Positions 27,201 to 36,807 are shown, counted from the stretch's first letter. The stretch: 64,000 nucleotides of DNA from Bacillus salipaludis (GCF_004358205.1 NZ_SMYO01000005.1:62001-126000); one strand, 5' to 3'. The notes: generated by a model from the letters alone, not told the origin. Numbers and translations are program-made.

Positions 27201-27238
27201 GTTCTTAAATAGTTTTTAAGAACGAAGAGTGTTATAAT
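27201..27238 (+). promoter_or_regulatory. Hairpin and -10 element upstream of murC
   Basis: GTTCTTAAA (27201-27209) / TTTAAGAAC (27215-27223) is a perfect 9-bp inverted repeat with no T-run, followed by TATAAT (27233-27238). The inverted repeat occupies the -35 region, where no consensus hexamer is visible. It could be an operator or a weak terminator of sftA. Confidence 0.4.
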
Positions 27239-27337
27239 ATATAAATGTGATTACAATGAGAATATAGTTAAAATTAGCAAATAAAGTAAGATGTCATATA
27301 CTGTTTTACAGATAGACGTTTGTTGGAGGTTCTTTAG

Positions 27338-28636
27338 ATGACTATTTACCATTTTGTAGGTATTAAGGGGTCTGGAATGAGTGCGTTGGCACAGGTTCTG
27401 CACGATATGAATTTTGAAGTGCAAGGCTCCGATGTCGAAAAGCGCTTTTTCACTCAGGTAGCCCTTGAGCAATCAGGAATAAAGATCCTTCCCTTTCAAA
27501 AAGAAAATATTAAACCGGGAATGACCATTATTGCAGGAAATGCTTTTCCTGATACCCACGAAGAAATTCAAGAGGCGATGAAGCTGGGGCTTCCGATTGT
27601 CCGTTACCATCGCTTCTTGGGAGATTTTATGCAAAACTTTACAAGTATTGCGATTACAGGTGCCCATGGAAAGACGTCCACTACTGGGTTGCTTGCTCAT
27701 GTTATGGAAGGAGCCAAACCTACATCGTTTTTAATTGGCGATGGTACAGGGAAAGGGCAGGAAGGCGCTGAATATTTTGTATTCGAAGCATGCGAATACA
27801 GAAGGCACTTTTTATCGTACTTCCCTGATTATGCAATCATGACCAATATAGACTTTGACCATCCTGATTATTTTGCCAATATTGATGATGTTTTCTCTGC
27901 CTTCCAAGAGATGGCCATACAGGTAAAAAAGGGAATTTTTGCATACGGTGATGATGAGCAGCTTCAAAAAATCCAAGCAAAGGTTCCGGTATTATTTTAT
28001 GGTTTTGATGAAGAGAATGACTATCAAGCCAAAAATCTTGTGAAAACAACAGATGGAACTAGCTTCGATGTGTTTATCCGGAATACTTTTTATGATTCCT
28101 TTACAATTCCAACCTTCGGTGATCATAGTGTCTTAAATTCTCTTGCTGTCATTGCCCTTTGCCACTACGAAGAAATTGATGTGGCTATTGTCAAGGAGCA
28201 ATTAAGCACGTTCCAGGGAGTAAAAAGAAGATTCTCGGAAAAAAGAATTGGTTCACAAATTTTAATTGATGATTATGCACACCATCCTACTGAAATTAAA
28301 GCAACAATTGAAGCGGCTAAACAAAAATATCCTGATCGTCAGTTGATTACCGTTTTCCAGCCGCATACCTTTACAAGGACGCAGGCGTTTCTTGAAGATT
28401 TTGCTGAAAGCTTACGCAAGGCGGATAAGGCCTATTTATGCGAAATTTTTGGTTCTGCACGTGAAAACCATGGAAAGCTTACAATCAAGGATCTTCAGGA
28501 CAAAATAGAGGGAGCGGAGATTCTTTCAGAAGAGAATACATCTGTCCTTAAAAATTTTGATAATGGTGTGATTATTTTTATGGGTGCAGGAGATATTCAA
28601 AAATTTCAAGAGTCCTATGAAAAGCAATTATCTTAA
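27338..28636 (+). CDS. murC: UDP-N-acetylmuramate--L-alanine ligase MurC
   Basis: 432 residues, the B. subtilis length. N-terminal Rossmann motif [17 protein letters not shown] binds UDP-MurNAc; ATP P-loop GAHGKTST at 108-115; central domain [14 protein letters not shown]-terminal domain [17 protein letters not shown] and [11 protein letters not shown]. It adds L-Ala to UDP-MurNAc, the first amino acid of the peptidoglycan stem peptide. TTGGAGGTTC precedes the ATG. Stands alone downstream of sftA, ended by the hairpin at 28638. Confidence 0.97.
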   Translation: MTIYHFVGIKGSGMSALAQVLHDMNFEVQGSDVEKRFFTQVALEQSGIKILPFQKENIKPGMTIIAGNAFPDTHEEIQEAMKLGLPIVRYHRFLGDFMQNFTSIAITGAHGKTSTTGLLAHVMEGAKPTSFLIGDGTGKGQEGAEYFVFEACEYRRHFLSYFPDYAIMTNIDFDHPDYFANIDDVFSAFQEMAIQVKKGIFAYGDDEQLQKIQAKVPVLFYGFDEENDYQAKNLVKTTDGTSFDVFIRNTFYDSFTIPTFGDHSVLNSLAVIALCHYEEIDVAIVKEQLSTFQGVKRRFSEKRIGSQILIDDYAHHPTEIKATIEAAKQKYPDRQLITVFQPHTFTRTQAFLEDFAESLRKADKAYLCEIFGSARENHGKLTIKDLQDKIEGAEILSEENTSVLKNFDNGVIIFMGAGDIQKFQESYEKQLS

Positions 28637-28637
28637 A

Positions 28638-28668
28638 AAAGGATGCCAGGCAATACCTGGCATCCTTT
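28638..28668. terminator. Bidirectional terminator between murC and the M29 peptidase
   Basis: Perfect 13-bp stem AAAGGATGCCAGG (28638-28650) / CCTGGCATCCTTT (28656-28668). The better T-run is on the minus strand. Confidence 0.88.
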
Positions 28669-28672
28669 ACCT

Positions 28673-29788
28673 TTATACTAAATGATCTGGGTTTAATTTT
28701 TCTAATTCGGGGATCACGAATAGACCGTCCTTGCGAATTAAGACATCATCAAAATAAATTTCGCCTCCGCCATATTCAGGACGTTGAATATTGACCATAT
28801 CCCAGTGAATATTTGAATGGTTCCCGTTAAAGGCATCATCATAGCATTGACCAGGTGTAAAATGGAAGCTTCCTGCAATTTTTTCATCAAATAAAATATC
28901 CTGCATTGGATTTAAAATGAATGGATTTACGCCAATGGCAAATTCCCCGATATAGCGTGCTCCCTCATCCGTATCAAAAACTTTATTGATTCGTTCTGAA
29001 TCATTTGCTTCTGCTTCAACAATTTTTCCATCCTTGAAGGTTAATTTAACATTTTCAAACGTAAATCCCTGATAGGGGGATGGGGTATTATAAGAAATCA
29101 TGCCGTTTACAGAGTCACGAACAGGAGCTGTATATACTTCTCCATCCGGAATGTTTAATCTTCCTGCACATTTAATGGCTGGGATATCTTTTATGGAGAA
29201 GCTAAGATCTGTTCCCGGTCCGGTTAAACGAACTTTGTTAGTACGGTTCATAAGTTCAACAAGGCTGTCCATTGCCTCATCCATCTTTCCATAATCCAAG
29301 TTACAGACATTGAAGTAAAAATCTTCAAATCCTTCAGTGCTCATTTTAGCTAATTGAGCCATAGAGGATGTTGGGTAACGAAGCACAACCCATTTTGTTT
29401 TTGGCACCCGAATGTCACGGTGGACTTTCTTGCCAATTGTATTCCCGTGAATCTTCATTTTTTCATCTGGTACGTCTGCATGCTCATTTATGTTATTGCC
29501 GGAACGCAGTCCTATGTATGCATCCATTTGACTCATTACATTGGCCTCAAATTCAGCCATCATATTATATTGTTCTTCCTTTGCACCGAGTAATAAAGAG
29601 CGGTCCACTTGATGATCTTTTAAAAGAACAAATGGGTAGCCTCCAGCTTCATAAGCTTCTTTTACTAAAGCGGTTACAAGTTCACGCTGCAATCCGAAAT
29701 TCTCAATTAGTACCTTTTCACCTTTTTGAAGCTGGACAGAATAGTTAATTAAATTTTTTGCGAGTTTCTCAATCCGTGTATCCTTCAT
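28673..29788 (-). CDS. M29 family aminopeptidase (AmpS-like)
   Basis: 371 residues of the M29 thermophilic-aminopeptidase family: N-terminal LAKNLINYSVQLQKGEKVLIEN, then IPDGEVYTAPV, the metal-ligand segments GARYIGEFAIGVNP, NGNHSNIHWDMV and GGGEIYFDDVLIRKDG. It is a cytoplasmic metallo-aminopeptidase with broad N-terminal specificity. Slightly shorter than B. subtilis AmpS (about 410), so it may be a separate M29 subgroup; therefore no symbol is given. GGAGGCG precedes the ATG. It is divergent from the ytxG operon. Confidence 0.9.
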   Translation of the reverse strand: MKDTRIEKLAKNLINYSVQLQKGEKVLIENFGLQRELVTALVKEAYEAGGYPFVLLKDHQVDRSLLLGAKEEQYNMMAEFEANVMSQMDAYIGLRSGNNINEHADVPDEKMKIHGNTIGKKVHRDIRVPKTKWVVLRYPTSSMAQLAKMSTEGFEDFYFNVCNLDYGKMDEAMDSLVELMNRTNKVRLTGPGTDLSFSIKDIPAIKCAGRLNIPDGEVYTAPVRDSVNGMISYNTPSPYQGFTFENVKLTFKDGKIVEAEANDSERINKVFDTDEGARYIGEFAIGVNPFILNPMQDILFDEKIAGSFHFTPGQCYDDAFNGNHSNIHWDMVNIQRPEYGGGEIYFDDVLIRKDGLFVIPELEKLNPDHLV

Positions 29789-29933
29789 TTCATACGCCTC
29801 CGAAAGAAAATTTCTTATACTGCTTCTCTATTTTACCCGAATATGGATGAATGTTGAAAAATAACGATATTTTATAAATGTGTTGGCAGGAAAACAAGAC
29901 AAAAAGATTGAAGTAGTATAAAATGTTGATGAG

Positions 29934-29958
29934 GTTTATGCCCAACATCGTTGGGTAA
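29934..29958 (+). promoter_or_regulatory. Sigma-B-type promoter of ytxG-ytxH-brxC
   Basis: GTTTAT (29934-29939), 13 bp, GGGTAA (29953-29958): a close match to the sigma-B consensus (GTTTAA, 12-15 bp, GGGTAT). The ytxGHJ operon is a known sigma-B (and sigma-H) target in B. subtilis. CCCAAC/GTTGGG (29941-29946 and 29950-29955) is an inverted repeat overlapping the -10. Confidence 0.75.
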
Positions 29959-29991
29959 TACATATAGGTAGAATCAAGCGGAGGTGCCACA

Positions 29992-30453
29992 ATGATTATT
30001 ATTTTATACTTAAGTGTTGCATTGATTGCAATTGCCTTTCTAGTACTTGTGATTTATGTTTCCAAAATGCTTACGTCTCTAAGGGAGACATTGAAAAGCG
30101 TTTCAAAAACTCTTGAAGGGCTCGAAACACAGCTTGAAGGAGTCACAACAGAAACAACCGTACTTTTACAAAAAACGAATGCTCTTGCAGATGATTTAAA
30201 ATATAAGTCAGAAAGCTTAAATAGTGTTGTGGATGCTGTAAAAGATGTTGGTACAACAGTGAGTAAGTTTAATGGAACTTTACAGGACATTACCCAATCC
30301 TTTGACAAGCAAGTTGAAGAAAGTAAAGAAAAAGTTTCTCAAGTTATTCAATGGAGTAATGTGATTCTTGAACTTAGGGATAAATGGAAGGCAAAAAGGC
30401 AAGAAAAAAATATGATTACCCCAAGTGAAACCGGCAGAGTTAGGTCAAGATAA
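29992..30453 (+). CDS. ytxG: YtxG, DUF948 stress protein
   Basis: 153 residues: one N-terminal membrane helix ([20 protein letters not shown]), then a long coiled-coil-like helix rich in heptads of L, V and T through about residue 130. DUF948 family. Matches B. subtilis YtxG, a general stress protein of unknown mechanism. GCGGAGGTG precedes the ATG. First gene of ytxG-ytxH-brxC, 30 bp before ytxH, behind the sigma-B-type promoter at 29934. Confidence 0.9.
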   Translation: MIIILYLSVALIAIAFLVLVIYVSKMLTSLRETLKSVSKTLEGLETQLEGVTTETTVLLQKTNALADDLKYKSESLNSVVDAVKDVGTTVSKFNGTLQDITQSFDKQVEESKEKVSQVIQWSNVILELRDKWKAKRQEKNMITPSETGRVRSR

Positions 30454-30482
30454 TATAGGTTAACTCAAGGAGGGCGTTTTTT

Positions 30483-30971
30483 ATGTCTAATAAAGATAAC
30501 GAAACACGAGAAACGAACCAAAAAAGAAACGAAGATTCCGGTAATAGTTTTTTACTTGGCGCCTTAGTAGGCGGGATGGTTGGTGCGGCTGCCGCACTGT
30601 TTTTTGCACCAAAAGCAGGGAAGGATTTGCGAAACAAACTAAGTAACCAAACGGGTTTTCTAATGGAAAAAACCGCAGATTTGCGGGGAAATATGATGAA
30701 CAAAAGCAGCCAGCTTGCTTCCAAGACAACATCGATCACACAGGGCATCGTTCAACAATCAAGTGATCTTTTAAGCAAAACAAAAATCAAACCGAAGGCA
30801 AGGGAAGAAAAAGAGGACAAGTCAGATGTCATTTATATTCCCATTCAAACCCACCAACAAAAAAATGTAAGCATAAAGACAGAGGCACCACTAAACAACG
30901 AGGATATTAAGAGAAAACTAGACGAAGCAAAAAAAGCCCTCGATGAAGAAGAGTTAAAGGTAAAACAGTAA
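30483..30971 (+). CDS. ytxH: YtxH general stress protein
   Basis: 162 residues. The YtxH signature is a glycine- and alanine-rich hydrophobic stretch, FLLGALVGGMVGAAAALFFAP, followed by KAGKDLRNKLS, at about 20-50. The rest is a polar, lysine- and glutamate-rich tail with a predicted coiled coil. The protein is probably membrane-associated; its function is unknown. CAAGGAGGGCG precedes the ATG. It is co-transcribed with ytxG; a remnant repeat and a hairpin separate it from brxC. Confidence 0.9.
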   Translation: MSNKDNETRETNQKRNEDSGNSFLLGALVGGMVGAAAALFFAPKAGKDLRNKLSNQTGFLMEKTADLRGNMMNKSSQLASKTTSITQGIVQQSSDLLSKTKIKPKAREEKEDKSDVIYIPIQTHQQKNVSIKTEAPLNNEDIKRKLDEAKKALDEEELKVKQ

Positions 30972-31013
30972 GAATTTTTAAAATTTAAAAGACAGTGTTT
31001 TCTTTTGAACAAC

Positions 31014-31035
31014 GTTGATTGGAGCAAAAATCAAC
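31014..31035 (+). repeat. Family B repeat, 22-bp terminal remnant
   Basis: GTTGATTGGAGC joined to AAAAATCAAC: only the two ends of the family B palindrome remain. The flanks (GAACAACG before, AACTAGGTTTAA after) match those of the 42-bp copy at 8037 (GAACAATG and AACTATGTTTAA), which supports common origin. It lies between ytxH and brxC. Confidence 0.6.
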
Positions 31036-31081
31036 AACTAGGTTTAAGACAGCCAAAATCTAAACTGATTATTTGTGATAG

Positions 31082-31120
31082 AAACGGTGAAGTGATAAAA
31101 TGACTTCACCGTTTATTTTT
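31082..31120 (+). terminator. Strong hairpin between ytxH and brxC
   Basis: Perfect 12-bp stem AAACGGTGAAGT (31082-31093) / ACTTCACCGTTT (31103-31114) followed by ATTTTTTA. The brxC ribosome binding site (GGAGGG) begins only a few bases later, so it may terminate or attenuate within the operon. Confidence 0.8.
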
Positions 31121-31135
31121 TAGGAGGGAATAAGA

Positions 31136-31468
31136 ATGGTTGACAAAATAGAAACACAAGAACAGTTTGAAACATTACTGGAAAAAGAAGAGAAATTTCT
31201 TCTTTTAAAACATAGCTTAACATGCCCGGTTAGTCAGGCAGCTTATCAGGAATATCAAAAATTTGCCGATAATGAAAATAGCATTCCTGCTTACTTTTTA
31301 GCTGTACAGGATTCACGCCCATTATCAAATGATATTGCAGAGAAGTTTAATATTAAGCATGAATCACCACAGGCTATTCTTTTTACAAATGGGGAGCCAC
31401 GCTGGAATGCCTCGCATTGGAAAATTACCAAGCGTTCATTGACAGATGCAGTGGGTGAAAATCAGTAG
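31136..31468 (+). CDS. brxC: Monothiol bacilliredoxin BrxC (YtxJ)
   Basis: 110 residues, thioredoxin-like fold. The active site HSLTCPVSQAA has a single cysteine, Cys30, in a TCPxS motif, the mark of YtxJ/BrxC-type monothiol bacilliredoxins that remove bacillithiol from S-bacillithiolated proteins. A cis-proline region is seen in KHESPQAILFTNGE. It is the third gene of the ytx stress cluster, and its own terminator follows. TAGGAGGGAATAAG precedes the ATG. Confidence 0.92.
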   Translation: MVDKIETQEQFETLLEKEEKFLLLKHSLTCPVSQAAYQEYQKFADNENSIPAYFLAVQDSRPLSNDIAEKFNIKHESPQAILFTNGEPRWNASHWKITKRSLTDAVGENQ

Positions 31469-31477
31469 TATTTAAAG

Positions 31478-31500
31478 GCATCCATAATATGGGTGCTTTC
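31478..31500 (+). terminator. Terminator of brxC
   Basis: GCATCCAT (31478-31485) / ATGGGTGC (31489-31496) with one G-U pair, then TTTCGTTTT. Confidence 0.65.
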
Positions 31501-31624
31501 GTTTTGAAAAATGTACAATTTTTTCTATAAGCATCACATAATTCAAATATCAACATATTTTAATTTAATATCCCTTATAAATACTTTAGTGCTTAAAAGC
31601 GTTTAATCAATAAAGAAAAAAGTG

Positions 31625-31653
31625 GTGACAAAAATAATTTTTTCCGCTATAAT
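31625..31653 (+). promoter_or_regulatory. Sigma-A promoter of aroA
   Basis: GTGACA (31625-31630), 17 bp, TATAAT (31648-31653): five of six and six of six with ideal spacing. The about 120-base leader from here to the aroA start shows no clear riboswitch. Confidence 0.72.
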
Positions 31654-31771
31654 AAAGCCTAATTATTGAAAAAATAGAAAATTTATTTCAATACAATCTT
31701 AAAAAAGTAGGACACCGTTCAGTATTTATGAATATAAATATCTGATGGGTTATGAAAGGACGGGGAAAATA

Positions 31772-32848
31772 TTGAGCACAAATGAATTGGATCACTTACG
31801 ATCACGTGTGGATGAATTAAACTTGGAATTGTTGAGGTTAATTAATGAAAGAGCTCGACTCGTCCAAGAGATTGGGCAAGTAAAGGGGAACCAGGGAGTT
31901 TACCGTTACGATCCAGTCCGTGAAAGAAAAATGTTGGAGGTTATTAAGGAGCATAATGATGGTCCTTTTGAAAATTCAACAATTGATCATATTTTTAAAG
32001 AAATTTTTAAAGCTGGGTTAGACCTGCAAAAAGATGATCATAGTAAAGCATTATTAGTTTCGAGAAAGAAAAAGCCTGAAGATACAATTGTTACGTTAAA
32101 GGGTGAAAATATTGGAGACGGTAAACCGCACTTCGTTTTTGGTCCTTGTGCAGTTGAATCTTATGAGCAAGTTGCAACGGTAGCTAAAGCAATGAAGGAA
32201 AAAGGACTAAAACTTCTACGTGGCGGTGCATATAAGCCAAGAACCTCTCCATATGATTTCCAAGGTTTAGGCGTCGAAGGCTTAAAAATTTTAAAACGTG
32301 TTGCAACTGAATTCGATATGGCTGTAATCAGTGAAATTGTAAACCCTGCGGATATTGAAATGGCAGCTGAGTACCTTGATGTGATTCAAATTGGTGCCCG
32401 TAATATGCAAAACTTTGAATTATTAAAAGCAGCCGGAGCTGTAAAGAAACCTGTTTTATTAAAAAGAGGCCTTGCAGCAACCATTGAAGAATTTATCAAT
32501 GCAGCAGAATACATTATGGCACAAGGAAACGGACAAATTATTCTTTGTGAACGCGGTATTCGCACATATGAGCGTGCAACAAGAAATACATTAGATATTT
32601 CTGCAGTACCAATTTTGAAACAAGAGACACATTTACCAGTTATGGTGGACGTAACACACTCCACTGGAAGAAGAGATTTATTGCTTCCTGCTGCTAAGGC
32701 GGCGATTGCAATTGGAGCTGATGGAGTTATGGCTGAAGTTCATCCAGATCCAGCCGTAGCATTATCCGACGCCCAACAGCAAATGAATCTTGAACAATTT
32801 GATAATTTTTACAATGAGTTACTAGCATCACACTTTGTTCGGATCTAA
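31772..32848 (+). CDS. aroA: Bifunctional chorismate mutase / DAHP synthase
   Basis: 358 residues from TTG 31772 ([20 protein letters not shown]), exactly the B. subtilis length; the upstream in-frame ATG at 31745 adds nine residues that lack similarity. An AroQ-type chorismate mutase domain fills about 1-85 ([12 protein letters not shown]), then the type I-beta DAHP synthase domain: [58 protein letters not shown] and [11 protein letters not shown]. It makes DAHP from PEP and erythrose 4-phosphate, the first shikimate step; the mutase domain senses chorismate/prephenate. Upstream of ccpA, as in B. subtilis. Confidence 0.96.
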   Translation: MSTNELDHLRSRVDELNLELLRLINERARLVQEIGQVKGNQGVYRYDPVRERKMLEVIKEHNDGPFENSTIDHIFKEIFKAGLDLQKDDHSKALLVSRKKKPEDTIVTLKGENIGDGKPHFVFGPCAVESYEQVATVAKAMKEKGLKLLRGGAYKPRTSPYDFQGLGVEGLKILKRVATEFDMAVISEIVNPADIEMAAEYLDVIQIGARNMQNFELLKAAGAVKKPVLLKRGLAATIEEFINAAEYIMAQGNGQIILCERGIRTYERATRNTLDISAVPILKQETHLPVMVDVTHSTGRRDLLLPAAKAAIAIGADGVMAEVHPDPAVALSDAQQQMNLEQFDNFYNELLASHFVRI

Positions 32849-32870
32849 AATTAATAGTAATTATTTCTAA

Positions 32871-32905
32871 AAAACCTTCTGCAAACTTGTGCAGGAGGTT
32901 TTTTT
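32871..32905 (+). terminator. Terminator of aroA
   Basis: ACCTTCTGCA pairs with TGCAGGAGGT around an AACTTG loop, with one G-U pair, followed by a T-run. Confidence 0.85.
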
Positions 32906-33043
32906 ACTTAAAATATCCGAAAATAGAGGAATCTCATTGCGGCTTCTACGTTCTTGTCGTATCATTAAATAGATAATTAAGATTGTTTATTATATCACAA
33001 ATTAAAATAGCGGAAACGATAGACTAAGCTAAGGAAAAAGAAA

Positions 33044-33072
33044 ATGACTAGGCTTTGTTAAACTGCTATAAA
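33044..33072 (+). promoter_or_regulatory. Candidate promoter of ccpA
   Basis: ATGACT (33044-33049), 17 bp, TATAAA (33067-33072). The rest of 32906-33043 is AT-rich without a recognisable element. Confidence 0.45.
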
Positions 33073-33113
33073 ATAAAGAAAAATAATGTATCGTTTTAAG
33101 GAGAGTGTTGAGC

Positions 33114-34103
33114 GTGAATGTGACGATTTACGATGTTGCCCGGGAAGCAAATGTTTCGATGGCAACCGTTTCACGTGTTGTGAATGGAAATCCCAATGTT
33201 AAACCGGTTACCCGTAAAAAAGTATTAGAAGTAATTGAACGGCTTGGATACCGTCCGAATGCTGTTGCAAGAGGATTAGCTAGTAAAAAAACTACTACTG
33301 TAGGTGTCATTATCCCGGATATATCAAATATTTTTTATGCTGAATTAGCACGGGGTATTGAAGACATTGCAACAATGTACAAATACAATATTATCTTAAG
33401 TAACTCTGACCAAAATAAAGATAAAGAATTACATTTGTTTAACACGATGCTTGGGAAACAAGTGGACGGCATAATTTTTATGGGAGGAAATATTACTTCT
33501 GAACATGTAGAGGAATTTGAAAAATCACCTGTCCCTATTGTGCTTGCCGGCTCTATGGAAGAAACCGAAACGATTCCTTCCGTGAATATTAATTATGAAC
33601 AAGCCGCTTATGATTCGGTTAAAGAATTTATCGATAAGGGCCACAAGAATATTGCCTTTGTCGTCGGTCCATTATATGAACTGGAGAATAAGGTAAAAGG
33701 GTATCAAAGAGCGCTTGAGGATGCCGGGATTCCATTTAACGAAGAATTGGTTGTTGAAGGAGATTACACATACGATTCAGGAATTGAAGCCTTTGAAAAG
33801 TTATTGGAAGCACAAGAACGGCCAACTGCCATTTTAGTGGCATCTGATGAAATGGCACTTGGGGTTGTCCATGGTGCTCAGGATAAGGGGTACAATATAC
33901 CTGAAGACTTTGAGGTCATTACCTCGGATAATACAAGATTGGCCCTTATGGTACGTCCACAGCTAACAACTGTTATTCAGCCATTATACGATATCGGCGC
34001 AGTGGCAATGCGTCTGTTGACTAAATATATGAATAAAGAAAAAGTGGAGCGGCATACTGTTGTTCTTCCACACCGAATTGAACATCGTCAATCAACAAAA
34101 TAA
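33114..34103 (+). CDS. ccpA: Catabolite control protein A (LacI family)
   Basis: 329 residues from GTG 33114 ([20 protein letters not shown]), chosen over TTG 33108 and GTG 33105 because AAGGAG at 33098-33103 is then 10 bases away and other Bacillus CcpA proteins start the same way. LacI-type helix-turn-helix at 1-25, hinge helix [14 protein letters not shown], periplasmic-binding-like core with DYTYDSG and the [16 protein letters not shown] segment that contacts HPr-Ser46-P. It binds cre sites when glucose is plentiful. Candidate cre sites in this window lie at acsA/acuA, megL and ackA. Confidence 0.97.
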   Translation: MNVTIYDVAREANVSMATVSRVVNGNPNVKPVTRKKVLEVIERLGYRPNAVARGLASKKTTTVGVIIPDISNIFYAELARGIEDIATMYKYNIILSNSDQNKDKELHLFNTMLGKQVDGIIFMGGNITSEHVEEFEKSPVPIVLAGSMEETETIPSVNINYEQAAYDSVKEFIDKGHKNIAFVVGPLYELENKVKGYQRALEDAGIPFNEELVVEGDYTYDSGIEAFEKLLEAQERPTAILVASDEMALGVVHGAQDKGYNIPEDFEVITSDNTRLALMVRPQLTTVIQPLYDIGAVAMRLLTKYMNKEKVERHTVVLPHRIEHRQSTK

Positions 34104-34107
34104 ATTT

Positions 34108-34135
34108 AAAAGGGCTATCTGCAGATAGCCCTTTT
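34108..34135. terminator. Bidirectional terminator ccpA / acuC
   Basis: Fully symmetric AAAAGGGCTATCT GC AGATAGCCCTTTT (34108-34135), serving both convergent genes. In B. subtilis motPS lies at this junction; here there is no gene between. Confidence 0.93.
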
Positions 34136-34139
34136 AATA

Positions 34140-35312
34140 TTAGCTGGATTGACTCTTTTGCTGATTTCGAATCGGATATAAAGCCTTTTCAAGCGTCTGT
34201 AAATTTTTTTCAGTAATTTCTGCCTTTCTTGGAATCGGCAAATATAGATTGTCTGGATCGTCCCATTCTCTTGGTATTTCAACAGGGGAGTCCTTCTGCC
34301 AGAAGTGGACCCATTCCTCGGGTAAATTACCATAACAATTGGAGTTTTCAGTCATTTCCAGCCAAATAAGGGCCCATGCACGTGGCACCACTCTCCAGAT
34401 GTCATACCCGCCGCCGCCAACAGCAATCCAGCGGCCATTACAATATTGATGGGCGATTTCATGGGCAAGCTTTGGTATTTCGCGGTAGATTTTCATCGTT
34501 GCGGATAAATGTGTCAATGGATCAAAGTAATGAGCATCTGCCCCATTTTGGGTGAGAATAACATCTGGCTTAAAGAAATCAGCGACTTCCCTAATTGCAT
34601 GTGAATAGGTGTGAAGCCATGATTCATCTTCGGTAAAAGCATCAACAGGGATGTTAAACGAATAGCCATAACCTTTACCTTGGCCGCGTTCATTTACGTT
34701 TCCTGTTCCGGGAAATAAATATCTGCCTGTTTCATGTATAGACAGGGTACATACATTAGGGTCATCATAAAAAGACCATTGGACACCATCCCCATGATGA
34801 GCATCCGTATCGACATATAAAACGCGCGCATTATATTTTTGCTGCAGATACCTAATTGCTACAGAGCTGTCATTATAAATGCAAAACCCGGAAGCTTTTC
34901 CTCGAAACCCGTGGTGAAGCCCCCCTCCCAGGTGAACTGCATGAACTGCTTGTCCTGTCATTACCTGGTCAACTGCTGTTAATGTTCCGCCAACTAGTAA
35001 TGAGCTTGCCTCATGCATATTTGGAAAAATTGGAGTGTCCTCGGTTCCTAAACCATAATTTTCTGCTATTTCAATAGGTAGTTGATCATGACCAGCCTTA
35101 AATACGGCGTCAATATAATTTGGATCATGAATAAGGCTGAGATCCTCTAAAGTAGCCGTTCTGGGTAAGATAATTTGCTTTTCATCCAGTGCATTTAATT
35201 TTTTTAGTAAATCTACTGTTAATTTAAGCCGAAACTGATTAAAAGGATGATGGCTGCTGAATTTATAATTCAACAGTTCTTCTGAAAAAACAAATGAACA
35301 TTTATCTGTCAT
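34140..35312 (-). CDS. acuC: Acetoin utilization protein AcuC, class I-type deacetylase
   Basis: 390 residues from ATG 35312 ([14 protein letters not shown]). The ATGA overlap with the acuB stop (TGA 35311-35309) shows translational coupling. Arginase/histone-deacetylase fold: [21 protein letters not shown] with the catalytic histidine pair, [15 protein letters not shown] with zinc ligands, [14 protein letters not shown], and [18 protein letters not shown]. In B. subtilis AcuC deacetylates and so reactivates AcsA. Last gene of the acuABC operon. Confidence 0.95.
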   Translation of the reverse strand: MTDKCSFVFSEELLNYKFSSHHPFNQFRLKLTVDLLKKLNALDEKQIILPRTATLEDLSLIHDPNYIDAVFKAGHDQLPIEIAENYGLGTEDTPIFPNMHEASSLLVGGTLTAVDQVMTGQAVHAVHLGGGLHHGFRGKASGFCIYNDSSVAIRYLQQKYNARVLYVDTDAHHGDGVQWSFYDDPNVCTLSIHETGRYLFPGTGNVNERGQGKGYGYSFNIPVDAFTEDESWLHTYSHAIREVADFFKPDVILTQNGADAHYFDPLTHLSATMKIYREIPKLAHEIAHQYCNGRWIAVGGGGYDIWRVVPRAWALIWLEMTENSNCYGNLPEEWVHFWQKDSPVEIPREWDDPDNLYLPIPRKAEITEKNLQTLEKALYPIRNQQKSQSS

Positions 35313-35956
35313 AGTGAAATCCCCGGAAGATTTGGCCATAGAACATGGTGTCCTGCTTTTTTTAAATCTTCAATTAGCCCCGTTGGGTTCATCATTTGCA
35401 CGCGAATAACGAGTATTTTAAATTGATCATCCTTTTTGTCTGGGTAAACAAGCACACTAAGAATATTTGCGTTACGTTTTCGTATTATACAAGAAATTTC
35501 ACTAAGCATTCCGGTTATATTTGGGACCTTTATTTCAATTTGTGACCCGGGCTGATGGGCACCGGTTAATTCCACCATTGTTCTTAGCAGGTCTGTTTCT
35601 GTGATAATTCCAACGAGCTTTTGATCATTGATGATGGGAAGGCAGCTGATTTTATGTTCATAAAATAGACCTGCCACCTCTTCTACAAAATCAAGCGGAT
35701 GGCCTGTAATCACATTTTTTTTCATTATCGTCACAACTGGTTTTTGTAAATCCTCCAAGTGTTCATTGGCATGAAATATAGAGGGCATTGCATCACGGAT
35801 ATCCACGACTGTAACTAACCCTACTAAATGATTTTCGGAGTCTATAATGGGCACATGGCGAATTTTTTTTGATTCCATAAGGCCTAAGGCATCCTTAATC
35901 GAATCTGTTGGAAAAAGTGTTGCAACGTTTGGTTTCATGATTTCTTCTACGATCAT
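35309..35956 (-). CDS. acuB: AcuB, CBS- and ACT-domain protein
   Basis: 215 residues from ATG 35956 ([16 protein letters not shown]), with GAAGGGGGA upstream. Two CBS domains fill about 1-130 ([56 protein letters not shown]), followed by an ACT-like domain ([29 protein letters not shown]). CBS pairs usually bind adenine nucleotides, so it may sense energy state for the acetyl-CoA synthetase control system (inference). Upstream spacing to acuA is unusually large because family A repeat copy 3 sits between them. Confidence 0.93.
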   Translation of the reverse strand: MIVEEIMKPNVATLFPTDSIKDALGLMESKKIRHVPIIDSENHLVGLVTVVDIRDAMPSIFHANEHLEDLQKPVVTIMKKNVITGHPLDFVEEVAGLFYEHKISCLPIINDQKLVGIITETDLLRTMVELTGAHQPGSQIEIKVPNITGMLSEISCIIRKRNANILSVLVYPDKKDDQFKILVIRVQMMNPTGLIEDLKKAGHHVLWPNLPGISL

Positions 35957-35989
35957 TGGAAAATCCCCCTTCATAAAAACAGTTTCAGT

Positions 35990-36112
35990 GTCCAGCTCCA
36001 GCGCCTAGCCCCCTCGATGGTCTACAGTCAATCCGTCAAGAAGGTTAAAGAGCAACCTTCTCGCCGGCTTGTCTTATGCTTGTCGGGGCTGACCAAGGCG
36101 CTTCCGCTTTTC
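35990..36112 (+). repeat. Family A dispersed repeat, copy 3, inside the acu operon
   Basis: GTGTCCAGCTCCAGCGCC ... GACCAAGGCGCTTCCGCTTTTC. AGCGCC pairs with GGCGCT, and AGCCCC with GGGGCT further in; an inner GAAGGTT/AACCTTC hairpin occupies the middle. The repeat fills almost the whole acuA-acuB gap and ends 2 bp from the acuA stop codon. Confidence 0.85.
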
Positions 36113-36114
36113 GT

Positions 36115-36747
36115 TTAATACATAAACCGATTCATAAAGCGCAGGCGGTCAAATTTTTGGACGGATTCGTTATCTACCCTTTTGCCGATCTTGACCATTA
36201 AGCAATTTGCAGGATGGGAACAAATTTCAGGATCATCGGTTGCATACCATTCAAGTCCACCGGCATTCATCATTTTCTCCATAACCTTTCGATATTCCCA
36301 TACATTCAGACCTGTTCCTTTTAGATCCCAGTGCCAATAATATTCAGTCGTAATCGTAATATAATCTTCCATCGCATCATCCATCATTGCCACGAATATG
36401 AGATTTTTCCCAACAGCACAGCCCCTAAATTGAGGAATGACTTCAATGGCACCTAATTCTATTAAATTATCCATTTTTCCTTCAGACCATCTTTCAAGCG
36501 GGTCTGGATAGAGGTAGGTAACATAGCCAACAATTGTATGGTGAGATCTGGCGATAATAATTCTTCCTTCCGTAAGATCGGCAATTCCCACCAATGCTTG
36601 GTGTTGCTGCCTGGGCGGACGAAAGGCGGTAAGGTCCTCATGAAATTCGTAACCTGCAAGCTTTTCCGCTGAGATTGGTCCTTCTATAATTAAATTTCCG
36701 TGAGGGGTCTTTAATTCTTTTGCATTGTACGTTTTCTTATGTTCCAT
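36115..36747 (-). CDS. acuA: AcuA protein acetyltransferase (GNAT)
   Basis: 210 residues, the B. subtilis AcuA length. GNAT core includes IIIARSHHTIVGYVTYL, ELGAIEVIPQFRGCAVGKNLIFVAMMD (acetyl-CoA binding loop RGCAVGK) and YWHWDLKGTGLNVWEYRKVMEKMM. AcuA acetylates the conserved lysine of AcsA and switches it off. AGGTGGTGATCAA precedes the ATG. First gene of acuABC, divergent from acsA across a cre-bearing intergenic region. Confidence 0.95.
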   Translation of the reverse strand: MEHKKTYNAKELKTPHGNLIIEGPISAEKLAGYEFHEDLTAFRPPRQQHQALVGIADLTEGRIIIARSHHTIVGYVTYLYPDPLERWSEGKMDNLIELGAIEVIPQFRGCAVGKNLIFVAMMDDAMEDYITITTEYYWHWDLKGTGLNVWEYRKVMEKMMNAGGLEWYATDDPEICSHPANCLMVKIGKRVDNESVQKFDRLRFMNRFMY

Positions 36748-36807
36748 TTGATCACCACCTGGAAATGTGTTTCAAATATAATTCTATTATACAAAAAATC
36801 TATTTAT

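Noticed and set aside
33008..33024. GCGGAAACGATAGACT upstream of ccpA as an autoregulatory cre
   Set aside because: Fits the left half but fails three positions in the right half.
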